Part shown: positions 1-4,999 of the stretch, one piece after another
How the letters are laid out: each line of letters starts with the position of its first letter
How positions within the stretch are numbered: the stretch's first letter is position 1
NCBI GenBank assembly: GCA_028711875.1
Contig: JAQTRJ010000102.1
Coordinates: 1 to 7,294 of the forward strand
Direction of reading: 5' to 3'
DNA: 7,294 nucleotides
DNA from: a bacterium
Lineage (GTDB): Bacteria; Electryoneota; RPQS01
The notes under the pieces: generated by a model
What the model was told of the DNA's origin: nothing
What the model saw: only the letters and a program-made list of their open reading frames with translations
Databases searched by the model: none
Position numbers and translations under genes: made by a program

Positions 1-1
1 C

Positions 2-436
2 ACCCAAATTCCCACCCATTCCCCCGCCGAAACCCTGAACTGGGCGGAAGAGTTCGCACGAACACTCCCTCCCGGCTCCATCGTCGCTCTCTACGGCGAA
101 CTGGGCGCGGGAAAAACCGTGATCGCCAAAGGCATTGGTCGTGGACTCGGCGTGCGCGAAGAAATCATCAGCCCGACGTTCAATTATATTCTCGAATACA
201 ACGGCCGTGTGAAACTCTTCCACGCGGATCTCTATCGCATCGAGAGCGCAGCCGTGTTCCGTGGGATGGGACTGGAAGAATATTTCGAGCGGGACGGAGT
301 GTTCGTGATCGAGTGGGCCGAACGCGCGCGTGAACTCTTGCCCGAGGGAACCATCGAAATCACTATCGAACCGATTGAAAACGGCGCGGCACGGCGAATC
401 ACCGTAACACGGAAGAGCGATGCTGCTCTGTCTTGA
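2..436 (+). CDS. tsaE: tRNA threonylcarbamoyladenosine biosynthesis ATPase TsaE (5' partial)
   Basis: TsaE is the small cytoplasmic ATPase that works with TsaB and TsaD in forming N6-threonylcarbamoyladenosine at position 37 of ANN-decoding tRNAs. The frame is open to the left edge, and 144 residues are present. The Walker A loop GELGAGKT is at visible residues 32-39 (nt 95-118). The family motif ISPTF follows at 56-60, HADLYR at 74-79 and VFVIEWAER at 100-108. TsaE proteins are usually about 140-160 residues, so only the first few residues should be missing. The GTG at 119 is an internal valine codon just after the Walker A threonine, not a start. The 3' end overlaps tsaB by 17 nt, which suggests translational coupling and co-expression of two proteins of the same complex. 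Identification is firm; only the true start is unseen. Confidence 0.95.
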   Translation, partial: TQIPTHSPAETLNWAEEFARTLPPGSIVALYGELGAGKTVIAKGIGRGLGVREEIISPTFNYILEYNGRVKLFHADLYRIESAAVFRGMGLEEYFERDGVFVIEWAERARELLPEGTIEITIEPIENGAARRITVTRKSDAALS

Positions 437-1061
437 CGCGTCCACCGAGAAAACGATGATCGGACTCTTCGAGTCGCCCGCGCGATGCGAAGAGCGCATC
501 ATCACCGATCGCGACCGGTTGGCCGAGCACGTGCGCGCCTTGCTCGAAGAGCATCATCTCAAACCGCGCGCGCTTTTGGGCATCGCTCTCGGCAGCGGCC
601 CCGGCTCGTTCACCGGCCTGCGTGTGAGTTATGCGTTCGCCAAAGGCTTCGCCCGCGGAACCGATCTGAAAATATTTCCGGTTTCTTCTCTGCAAGTGCT
701 GGCCGCGAACTACGACGGCGCAAAGTCTCTCGTTGCCGTGATTTCCCCCGCGCGACAAAAGGCCGCGCACTGGAGCGTATTCGAAAAAAATACGCTGCGA
801 CAAATCAGCGCGCACGAAGTCGTCACTCACGAAGAAATGCCGGGGAAACTCACGGGCGACGTGGCGCTCATCGGCCCCGGACTCGTAAAATTGAGTCAAG
901 AGCTGCGCGATTCTCTGACCAACCACATCCCCGATCCGCCGCCCGCCGATTGGCCGCGCGCGGCAAACCTCGGGCGCTTGGCGCTCGCGGAGTGGCGCGA
1001 AAAAACTCCGCCCGACATCGGCCTGATCGTTCCCGAATACGGTCTCGATTTTCCGGCCTGA
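420..1061 (+). CDS. tsaB: tRNA threonylcarbamoyladenosine biosynthesis protein TsaB
   Basis: TsaB is a catalytically inactive ASKHA-fold paralogue of TsaD that scaffolds the TsaB-TsaD-TsaE complex for t6A synthesis in the cytoplasm. The 213-residue product opens with LLCLDAST, the first ASKHA phosphate-loop-like strand (residues 2-9). The family signature GSGPGSFTGLRV is at residues 58-69. A C-terminal PEYG (205-208) matches the usual terminal P-x-Y. Its length is slightly short for the family (about 215-235). The segment where TsaB proteins normally carry a DARR-x-EVY-like motif reads ISPARQKAAHW (about 108-118), so it is divergent there. The ATG at 420 is preceded by GGAAG at 411-415. The gene overlaps tsaE by 17 nt and the next gene starts 3 nt after its stop, so all three are probably one operon. 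Confidence 0.93.
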   Translation: MLLCLDASTEKTMIGLFESPARCEERIITDRDRLAEHVRALLEEHHLKPRALLGIALGSGPGSFTGLRVSYAFAKGFARGTDLKIFPVSSLQVLAANYDGAKSLVAVISPARQKAAHWSVFEKNTLRQISAHEVVTHEEMPGKLTGDVALIGPGLVKLSQELRDSLTNHIPDPPPADWPRAANLGRLALAEWREKTPPDIGLIVPEYGLDFPA

Positions 1062-1064
1062 CGC

Positions 1065-1400
1065 ATGAAGCTCATTGGTTTTTCCCTGCTGCTGGTCGTG
1101 AGTCTGTTCCCCTGCGGGTTCGCCCATAGTCCGAGCGAGGATTCGGCTGCGGTGAGTGTGGCGGGCTTGACGGCGGATGAGCGCCAGTTTGCGCCCGATA
1201 CGGCCCAAAACGATTTGCAGAGCGGACTGACAAGTTTCGGCTACGCCACCGCCCGCGCTTTCGGCGGCGTCTGGCACTATCTATGGAAGCAGGCGCAGAC
1301 CGCGTTGGAACGAGTCGGAAGATTTTTGGAAAAAATCCTCGGCGACGAAGAGACGAGCGAAAAGAATCTTCTGCGTCTGCCGTTCTCCAAACGAAAATGA
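1065..1400 (+). CDS. Small secreted or periplasmic protein of unknown function
   Basis: I do not recognise this 111-residue protein. It has a clear export signal: a Lys at position 2, a hydrophobic core at residues 4-16 and a plausible signal peptidase I site after GFA (residues 18-20). Cys17 lies near the end of the core, but LFPC is a poor lipobox, so lipoprotein status is unlikely though not excluded. The mature part is acidic and Ala/Ser-rich to about residue 55. A probable amphipathic helix follows (about 57-93, with FGGVWHYLWKQ inside), and the C-terminus is basic (FSKRK). It starts 3 nt after the tsaB stop with no clear Shine-Dalgarno, which suggests translation coupled to tsaB. Length, signal peptide and tight spacing argue that the gene is real; function is unknown. 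Confidence 0.7.
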   Translation: MKLIGFSLLLVVSLFPCGFAHSPSEDSAAVSVAGLTADERQFAPDTAQNDLQSGLTSFGYATARAFGGVWHYLWKQAQTALERVGRFLEKILGDEETSEKNLLRLPFSKRK

Positions 1401-1401
1401 C

Positions 1402-1434
1402 TGATTCCTCTCCCTCCACTTTGTGGGGGAATCA
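1402..1434. repeat. Imperfect stem-loop just after the tsaE-tsaB operon
   Basis: The arms TGATTCC (1402-1408) and GGAATCA (1428-1434) are exact inverted repeats. Inside them CTCCAC (1414-1419) pairs with GTGGGG (1423-1428, one G-U pair) around a TTT loop, competing for G1428 with the outer arm. It begins 2 nt after the stop of the preceding gene. There is no T-run on the plus strand, only a G-rich AAGGGGGG (1434-1441), so it is a poor intrinsic terminator. It may instead be one copy of an interspersed repeat or an RNA-stabilising 3' hairpin. Confidence 0.5.
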
Positions 1435-1452
1435 AGGGGGGTATATTGATTG

Positions 1453-1617
1453 ATGAACAGGTTATTTGCCATGTCCCCCGCCCCCAAACCACGCCCACCG
1501 AAGCGCCCCAAGCCGCGCATTCCCCTGCCGAACAAGCCGCCGAAGGTGATCGAGCCTGACACCACCTACCAGCGCAAGCCCAAGCACCCCAAGAAGACCG
1601 AAGAGCGATCACCTTAG
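1453..1617 (+). CDS. Small Pro/Lys/Arg-rich basic protein, 54 aa (hypothetical)
   Basis: This ORF runs from ATG 1453 to TAG 1615-1617. The product starts MNRLFAMSPAPKPRPPKRPK and continues with more Pro-Lys repeats, then VIEPDTTYQRKPKHPKK and a short acidic end. It is strongly basic and probably disordered, with no membrane segment or signal peptide. Third codon positions are mostly G or C, as in the neighbouring genes, which supports coding. AAGGGGGG (1434-1441) lies 11 nt before the ATG, a long spacing for a Shine-Dalgarno. An internal ATG at 1471 could be the true start and gives 48 residues. Such a protein could bind nucleic acid or ribosomes, but that is inferred only from composition. 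I do not recognise the family. Confidence 0.5.
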   Translation: MNRLFAMSPAPKPRPPKRPKPRIPLPNKPPKVIEPDTTYQRKPKHPKKTEERSP

Positions 1618-1766
1618 AAGAGGCGAGCCTGTGGCACGAACAAGTAGATCATTTCTTTATACTTACGCGAGACAAGGCACCGCCGCTGCGAGAGGCTGCC
1701 TAAGAATTCTCCTCTGCTGTCGAGAATGGTTGGTTATTTTATTGTTAATATTAAGGGAACAATTTT

Positions 1767-1794
1767 TTGACAGAGGGAGTTATCGTTGTAATGG
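1767..1794 (+). promoter_or_regulatory. Candidate promoter for the sigma factor gene
   Basis: A perfect -35-like TTGACA lies at 1767-1772 inside AT-rich DNA. A weak -10 candidate, TAATGG, lies at 1789-1794 after a 16-nt spacer. A better hexamer, TGTAAT (1787-1792), is only 14 nt away, which is short. Transcription would begin near 1800, giving a leader of about 30 nt. The TTGACA is clear, but the -10 call is weak. Confidence 0.35.
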
Positions 1795-1817
1795 GAAAAT
1801 AGTCGCTTGTTTCAAAC

Positions 1818-1822
1818 TGAGG
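1818..1822 (+). promoter_or_regulatory. Ribosome binding site deciding the TTG start of the sigma factor
   Basis: TGAGG at 1818-1822 sits 7 nt before TTG 1830. The TGA at 1818-1820 is also an in-frame stop, so no upstream ATG or GTG can be used. This makes TTG 1830 the best start. Confidence 0.65.
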
Positions 1823-1829
1823 CAAGACC

Positions 1830-2687
1830 TTGACTAAGATTACTAAAAAAGTAAACATACGGGCTAATCAGAGCCTCGAAAAGTACCTTCAGGAGATCGG
1901 CGAGGTCTCCCTCCTCCATCCCGAAGAGGAAATCAAACTCGCCCGCCGCATCCGCCGCGGCGATCAGGATGCTCTGGAAAAACTGACCAAGGCCAATCTG
2001 CGGTTCGTGGTCAGCGTGGCCAAACAGTATCAGAATCAGGGTCTCTCGCTGGGCGACCTCATCAACGAGGGCAACCTCGGTCTGATTAAAGCCGCCAAGC
2101 GCTTCGACGAAACGCGCGGCTACAAATTCATTTCCTACGCCGTGTGGTGGATTCGCCAGTCCATCCTGCAGGCGCTGGCCGAGCAGTCGCGCGTCGTGCG
2201 ATTGCCGCTGAACCGCGTGGGCGCGCTGAACAAGATCGGCAAGATGTACTCGAACCTCGAGCAGGAGTTCGAGCGCGAGCCGACGCCCGACGAAATCGCC
2301 GAGCAGCTCGAAATCTCGCCCTCGGAAGTGACCGACACCATGCGCATGTCGGGGCGGCATCTCTCGATGGACGCGCCGTTCGCGCAGGGCGAGGACAACC
2401 GGCTGCTCGACATCGTTCACAACGACGCGCAGCCGCCGCCGGACTCGCGGCTGATGCAGGAGTCGCTCAGGCAGGAGATTGACCGCGCGCTGACCACGCT
2501 CACCCCGCGCGAGGCGGAAGTGGTGCGGCTCTATTTCGGTCTCGGCCGCGAGCATCCGCTGACGCTCGAAGAGATCGGCGAGCTGTTCAAGCTGACCCGC
2601 GAGCGCGTGCGCCAGATCAAGGAAAAAGCGCTTCGCCGCCTCCGCCACACCTCCCGCAGCAAAGCCCTGCGGACGTATCTCGGCTGA
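1830..2687 (+). CDS. rpoD: RNA polymerase primary sigma factor, sigma-70 family (RpoD/SigA type)
   Basis: This sigma factor directs core RNA polymerase to housekeeping promoters. The 285-residue protein lacks region 1.1 and starts almost directly with region 1.2 ([10 protein letters not shown], residues 15-24). Region 2 spans about 47-122 and includes [20 protein letters not shown], then [18 protein letters not shown] (core binding) and [15 protein letters not shown] (-10 recognition and melting). Region 3 runs about 123-200. Region 4 runs about 214-281, with the -35-binding helix-turn-helix [20 protein letters not shown] at 244-263. The C-terminus, [11 protein letters not shown], is intact. 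Size and sequence match the short primary sigma factor of the Bacteroidetes and related FCB phyla rather than the longer proteobacterial RpoD. A group 2 paralogue cannot be excluded without the genome. The start is TTG, because an in-frame stop lies 3 codons upstream and TGAGG is well placed. A hairpin plus T-rich tract follows 24 nt after the stop. Confidence 0.93.
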   Translation: MTKITKKVNIRANQSLEKYLQEIGEVSLLHPEEEIKLARRIRRGDQDALEKLTKANLRFVVSVAKQYQNQGLSLGDLINEGNLGLIKAAKRFDETRGYKFISYAVWWIRQSILQALAEQSRVVRLPLNRVGALNKIGKMYSNLEQEFEREPTPDEIAEQLEISPSEVTDTMRMSGRHLSMDAPFAQGEDNRLLDIVHNDAQPPPDSRLMQESLRQEIDRALTTLTPREAEVVRLYFGLGREHPLTLEEIGELFKLTRERVRQIKEKALRRLRHTSRSKALRTYLG

Positions 2688-2702
2688 TCAAGAAATGGTG
2701 CA

Positions 2703-2733
2703 AAATCGTAGGGGCACGGCATGCCGTGCCCTT
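2703..2733. repeat. Palindromic repeat unit A (AAATCGTAGGGGC type)
   Basis: The unit starts with AAATCGTAGGGGC (2703-2715), which recurs exactly at 2782-2794. Its core is a perfect 20-bp palindrome at 2712-2731, arms GGGCACGGCA and TGCCGTGCCC. The shared 13-bp lead-in with a different core arm suggests two members of one interspersed repeat family rather than two unrelated terminators. Confidence 0.75.
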
Positions 2734-2742
2734 CTTGTTTTT
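2711..2742 (+). terminator. Probable intrinsic terminator of the sigma factor gene
   Basis: As RNA, the palindrome forms an 8-bp GC-rich stem (GGGCACGG with CCGTGCCC) around a CATG loop. It is followed by TTCTTGTTTTT (2732-2742). It lies 24 nt after the sigma factor stop. The T tract is interrupted by C and G, so termination may be partial. The same DNA may be a repeat element reused as a terminator. Confidence 0.6.
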
Positions 2743-2781
2743 CTCTTCTCCTGCATTCGCGCGATTCATCCCCCCGTTCAC

Positions 2782-2816
2782 AAATCGTAGGGGCGGCCCT
2801 GTGTGGCCGCCCTTTT
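2782..2816 (+). repeat. Palindromic repeat unit B, possible second terminator
   Basis: AAATCGTAGGGGC (2782-2794) repeats the lead-in of unit A, starting 79 bp later. The stem GGGCGGCC (2791-2798) pairs with GGCCGCCC (2805-2812) around the loop CTGTGT, followed by TTTT (2813-2816). It could act as a backup terminator for plus-strand transcription. Lead-in identity with a different stem marks it as a sibling of unit A. Confidence 0.7.
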
Positions 2817-2828
2817 CCATATCACCGA

Positions 2829-2848
2829 GGCAGATCTCCCGATCTGCC
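2829..2848. repeat. Third hairpin element (GGCAGATC / GATCTGCC)
   Basis: A perfect 8-bp inverted repeat, GGCAGATC (2829-2836) and GATCTGCC (2841-2848), surrounds a TCCC loop. It is followed by CGAAGTCTTTTC. It is not related in sequence to units A and B. It may be another interspersed hairpin or a weak terminator. Confidence 0.6.
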
Positions 2849-2860
2849 CGAAGTCTTTTC

Positions 2861-2889
2861 TGTCATTCTGAACGCAGTGAAGAATCTCG
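2861..2889. repeat. Fourth repeat-like element (TGTCATTCTGAACGCAGTGA type)
   Basis: The element begins TGTCATTCTGAACGCAGTGA at 2861-2880 and continues AGAATCTCG. ATTCT (2865-2869) is inverted as AGAAT (2881-2885). I recall very similar strings as intergenic repeats in many bacterial genomes and metagenome bins, but I cannot run a search here. It carries no coding signal. Confidence 0.5.
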
Positions 2890-2897
2890 CTTGACCA

Positions 2898-2945
2898 CCC
2901 CTGCCCCTCTTCGCCTCTCCCGCCTCTCTTCCTCCCCCTATCTCC
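2898..2945 (+). other. Polypyrimidine tract
   Basis: In these 48 nt only positions 2903, 2913, 2922 and 2940 are purines; the rest are C or T. The tract directly follows the fourth repeat and ends where the DNA turns AT-rich. No ORF with normal composition crosses it. Possible roles are a low-complexity spacer or, as the minus-strand RNA, a purine-rich stretch. Confidence 0.45.
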
Positions 2946-3004
2946 AGTGCCAATCCCTTTCAATTCCCGCCTTGACTTTTACTTGAACAAAATTTCAGTT
3001 CCGC

Positions 3005-3033
3005 TTGACTTTCCAGCAACCATCTGTTACATT
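3005..3033 (+). promoter_or_regulatory. Candidate promoter with no gene behind it
   Basis: TTGACT (3005-3010) and TACATT (3028-3033) are separated by 17 nt. Read as a Bacteroidetes-type promoter, it is TTG, 20 nt, then TACATTAT, partly matching the TAnnTTTG element. A related CCGC-TTGACTTT string occurs 34 bp upstream (2967-2979, with one extra C). A transcript would start near 3041 and run against the flippase gene, with no supported plus-strand gene downstream. It may be chance in AT-rich DNA. Confidence 0.25.
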
Positions 3034-3056
3034 ATATGCAACCCTCCGCAAATTCT

Positions 3057-3071
3057 GTTTATCCAATAAAC
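3057..3071. repeat. Small AT-rich palindrome (GTTTAT / ATAAAC)
   Basis: A perfect 6-bp inverted repeat, GTTTAT (3057-3062) and ATAAAC (3066-3071), surrounds CCA. The three-base spacer and AT-rich arms would suit an operator for a dimeric regulator or a weak hairpin. It lies about 15 nt after the predicted start of the orphan promoter. Confidence 0.35.
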
Positions 3072-3085
3072 CACAATTATGCCAC

Positions 3086-3105
3086 AAAAAAGCGGTCATC
3101 CCGCC
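3086..3105 (-). terminator. Probable intrinsic terminator of the flippase gene
   Basis: Read on the minus strand, GCGG (3101-3104) and CCGC (3092-3095) form a short stem around a five-base GATGA loop. A run of six T follows immediately (3086-3091). It lies about 82 nt after the flippase stop. The stem is only 4 bp plus a possible G-U pair, so the T-run is the stronger evidence. Confidence 0.45.
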
Positions 3106-3109
3106 ACTT

Positions 3110-3139
3110 CTTCAGCCTTTCAGTCTTTCAGAATTTCAG
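3110..3139. repeat. Four-copy octamer tandem array (YTTCAG with 2-nt spacers)
   Basis: CTTCAG at 3110, then TTTCAG at 3118, 3126 and 3134, recur with an exact 8-bp period, separated by CC, TC and AA. On the minus strand this reads as CTGAAA repeats in the flippase 3' untranslated region, 5 nt before the terminator stem. It does not code for anything I support. Confidence 0.6.
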
Positions 3140-3186
3140 CATTTTCTTTAAGTAACGCAGTTCGTTTTGTCAACTTTTTTCTGCTT

Positions 3187-4728
3187 TTAGAACCGGAACA
3201 TCCGCATCGGCAGCTTGCTGTTGATGAAGTCGCGCTCCTCGGCGGTGAAAGCGCGGTTGACCATGCTGAGTCCGATCCACAGCGCCGAGAACAAGAGCAC
3301 GCTGGAGATCACTCCCACCACTCCATCGAACCACGAACGGACGAAGAAGAACAGCGCCGCGCACAGCAGGCCGTTTACCGCCATCCGCGCAAGCCCCGCG
3401 TGGTCCAGCGACGTCTTCAACTTGGTGATGATCCAGAAATAGAACAAAAGATTCTGCGCCATAATCGCCAACATCGAAATCCAGACCATCGTGGTCAGCC
3501 CGCCCCGCGGAACCAACCAGATACCCACCAGAATTTTCAGCACGCCGGTAATTTTCGCATAGAGAATCAAATCGGCACGCTCGGCGTTTTCCAGCATCAG
3601 CCCGAGCGGATAGCGCAGCGTTTCCATCGGCAGAAAGATTCCCATCACGACCACGATCGCCGCCGCCTCGCCGTAGCGCGCGTCGAAGAAATGCACGATG
3701 AACGGGTGCGCCATGAGCGCCATCCAGCCGCCCATGGGAATGGTCATGAACAGACTGGTCTTGACCAGCAGATTGAAGCCGAAGCGCGCCTGCTGCGGAT
3801 GGCGGCCATATTCGCTGTGAAAAAGCGGCGTGAGCACTTCCGACAGGAACCGCCCCGGCAGCATGTTGTGCACCAGAATCAGAATCCGGTTGGCCAGTCC
3901 GTACAAGGCCACCGCCATCTGCCCGAGAAAACCCGTCACCAGAAACAGGTCGGTGGCGGAATTCAGCAGCATCACGCCCAGTTCGCTGAGATAAGACAGC
4001 GCCGTATAGCGGCCGAACCGCTTCCACGGCGGGCGCTCGGACGGATGCGGATCGGCCAGCACACGCGGTCGAATCATCCGATGATAGGCGATCGCGTAGA
4101 AGACGAGCATCAGGCCGTATAAAATCGTCTCGGCCACAATCACCGCCGCGAACGGATCGGGATAGCGGGTCGCCCAGAAAATCCCCGCCAGACGCAGCGC
4201 GCTGTAGATCGTGTTAACCGTGAAGATCGTGCGGTGCATGAACAACCCGGCCAACAGCACCCGCACGTTCTCGCCAAGCAAATAGACCAGCGCGCCGACC
4301 GCGAACACGCGCAGAAGATCGGCTGACTGCGGAAACTTCATCCAAATCGCGAGTTCCTCCGCCCACACCAGTGCGATCAACACCAGCAGCACGGCCGCCG
4401 CGAGCTGGAGCAGATTGGAGGTCCGGAACAGCCGCGCGATCATCCGGTAATTGGACTGCTGAAAATACTCCGGAGTGAAGCGGCGGATGGCGTTGGCCAG
4501 ACCGAGCCGCGCCACCAGCCCGATATTGGAGATCGTACCAATGAACAGCAGCGACCACAGACCGTACTCCTCCAGACTGAGCGCACGCAGCAGGAGCAAC
4601 GTGGACAGATAGGAAAAGACTCCGCTCTGCAGCCGCGCCAGGATCGAAAAGACGATATTCAGCACCACACGGCGACGCGGTTTGGGCGGAAGCTGTGGCT
4701 GGGAAGAATCGGTCATGCGCTGCAGCAT
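3187..4728 (-). CDS. Wzx-like polysaccharide flippase (MOP superfamily)
   Basis: This is a predicted inner-membrane protein that would flip lipid-linked oligosaccharide from the cytoplasmic to the periplasmic face. The 513-residue product has a Pro-rich, basic N-terminal tail (about 1-20) followed by many hydrophobic segments spread to about residue 490, as in 12-14-helix MOP transporters. A basic cytoplasmic loop (about 216-240, with HRMIRPRV and PPWKRFGRY) separates the halves. The second half opens with ALSYLSELGVMLLNSATDLFLV and GQMAVALYGLAN, like the second-half repeat in this family. Length is normal for Wzx-type proteins. ATG 4728 was used; ATG 4716 (MTDSSQPQ) is an equally possible start and neither has a good Shine-Dalgarno. 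The gene converges with the sigma factor and diverges from the propeller and glycosyltransferase genes. The substrate cannot be read from sequence. Confidence 0.85.
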   Translation of the reverse strand: MLQRMTDSSQPQLPPKPRRRVVLNIVFSILARLQSGVFSYLSTLLLLRALSLEEYGLWSLLFIGTISNIGLVARLGLANAIRRFTPEYFQQSNYRMIARLFRTSNLLQLAAAVLLVLIALVWAEELAIWMKFPQSADLLRVFAVGALVYLLGENVRVLLAGLFMHRTIFTVNTIYSALRLAGIFWATRYPDPFAAVIVAETILYGLMLVFYAIAYHRMIRPRVLADPHPSERPPWKRFGRYTALSYLSELGVMLLNSATDLFLVTGFLGQMAVALYGLANRILILVHNMLPGRFLSEVLTPLFHSEYGRHPQQARFGFNLLVKTSLFMTIPMGGWMALMAHPFIVHFFDARYGEAAAIVVVMGIFLPMETLRYPLGLMLENAERADLILYAKITGVLKILVGIWLVPRGGLTTMVWISMLAIMAQNLLFYFWIITKLKTSLDHAGLARMAVNGLLCAALFFFVRSWFDGVVGVISSVLLFSALWIGLSMVNRAFTAEERDFINSKLPMRMFRF

Positions 4729-4999
4729 CGGCTTGTTAAGCGTTCAGTCGGATTCACAACCTGACGGAATCCCATCGGTGAGCGCGCGTAAGTGGCGGAA
4801 AAAGAGCCGCTTGAAATCCGGGCCGCGGCGGCGCTGAAACACGCAAAGGCTTTCCCGACGATCCGATCCATCCTGCCTAACGGCAATTGGCCTTTCCCTT
4901 GCATCTTACACCAGAAGACCTATCTTTACTTGTTACGGTCTCGGTCGTTCCACTGCGAAAACATCACACTCCCGGATTCTCGTTCGATTCCGCTCCATC
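4729..4999. promoter_or_regulatory. Divergent intergenic region between flippase and propeller genes
   Basis: This 271-nt gap must carry promoters for both divergent genes unless the flippase is read from elsewhere. It contains an imperfect hairpin: AAGTGGC (4790-4796) with GCCGCTT (4806-4812), one G-U pair, around a purine-rich loop. A plus-strand promoter candidate is listed separately. No gene in it is convincing; a 63-codon minus-strand ORF overlaps it but has no recognisable features. Confidence 0.45.
4899..4928 (+). promoter_or_regulatory. Candidate FCB-type promoter for the propeller-glycosyltransferase pair
   Basis: TTG (4899-4901) is followed after 19 nt by TATCTTTA (4921-4928). This resembles the Bacteroidetes promoter pattern of TTTG at about -33 and TAnnTTTG at about -7, matching all fixed bases of the second element except the last G. 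It lies 71 nt before ATG 5000. The lineage suggested by the sigma factor makes this reading reasonable, but short motifs occur by chance. Confidence 0.3.

Larger units (their letters stand above)
1618..1829 (+). other. Leader region upstream of the sigma factor gene
   Basis: This 212-nt gap has no convincing gene. It contains a TATACT hexamer (1658-1663) that could be a -10 box without a recognisable -35. Two small inverted repeats follow: AGGCA 1675-1679 with TGCCT 1697-1701 (inner GCC 1682-1684 with GGC 1694-1696), and ATTCTC 1706-1711 with GAGAAT 1722-1727. From about 1730 to 1800 the DNA becomes AT-rich, as expected for a promoter region of the downstream gene. Confidence 0.4.

Noticed and set aside
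119..121. GTG as the TsaE start
   Set aside because: It follows the Walker A loop; starting there would remove the nucleotide-binding site. The frame is open upstream.
399..1277. 292-codon minus-strand ORF across tsaB
   Set aside because: Low-complexity Arg/Ala/Gln composition, and it lies opposite tsaB, which carries clear family signatures.
1632..1647. TGGCACG resembling a sigma-54 -24 box
   Set aside because: The -12 TTGCA element is missing at the required spacing.
1812..2648. 278-codon minus-strand ORF across the sigma factor
   Set aside because: It is a shadow of the sigma factor, whose regions 1.2-4 are all recognisable.
2703..2889. Clustered repeats as a CRISPR array
   Set aside because: The units are palindromes of different sequence with irregular spacing, not identical repeats with uniform spacers, and there are no cas genes.
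3079..4122. 347-codon plus-strand ORF antisense to the flippase
   Set aside because: The product is an improbable His/Gln/Arg-rich sequence without motifs. It mirrors the hydrophobic codons of the flippase, which has a clear family pattern.
4713..4904. 63-codon minus-strand ORF just upstream of the flippase
   Set aside because: It has no good ribosome site, no domain and an unremarkable composition, and it overlaps the flippase start. Kept as intergenic.
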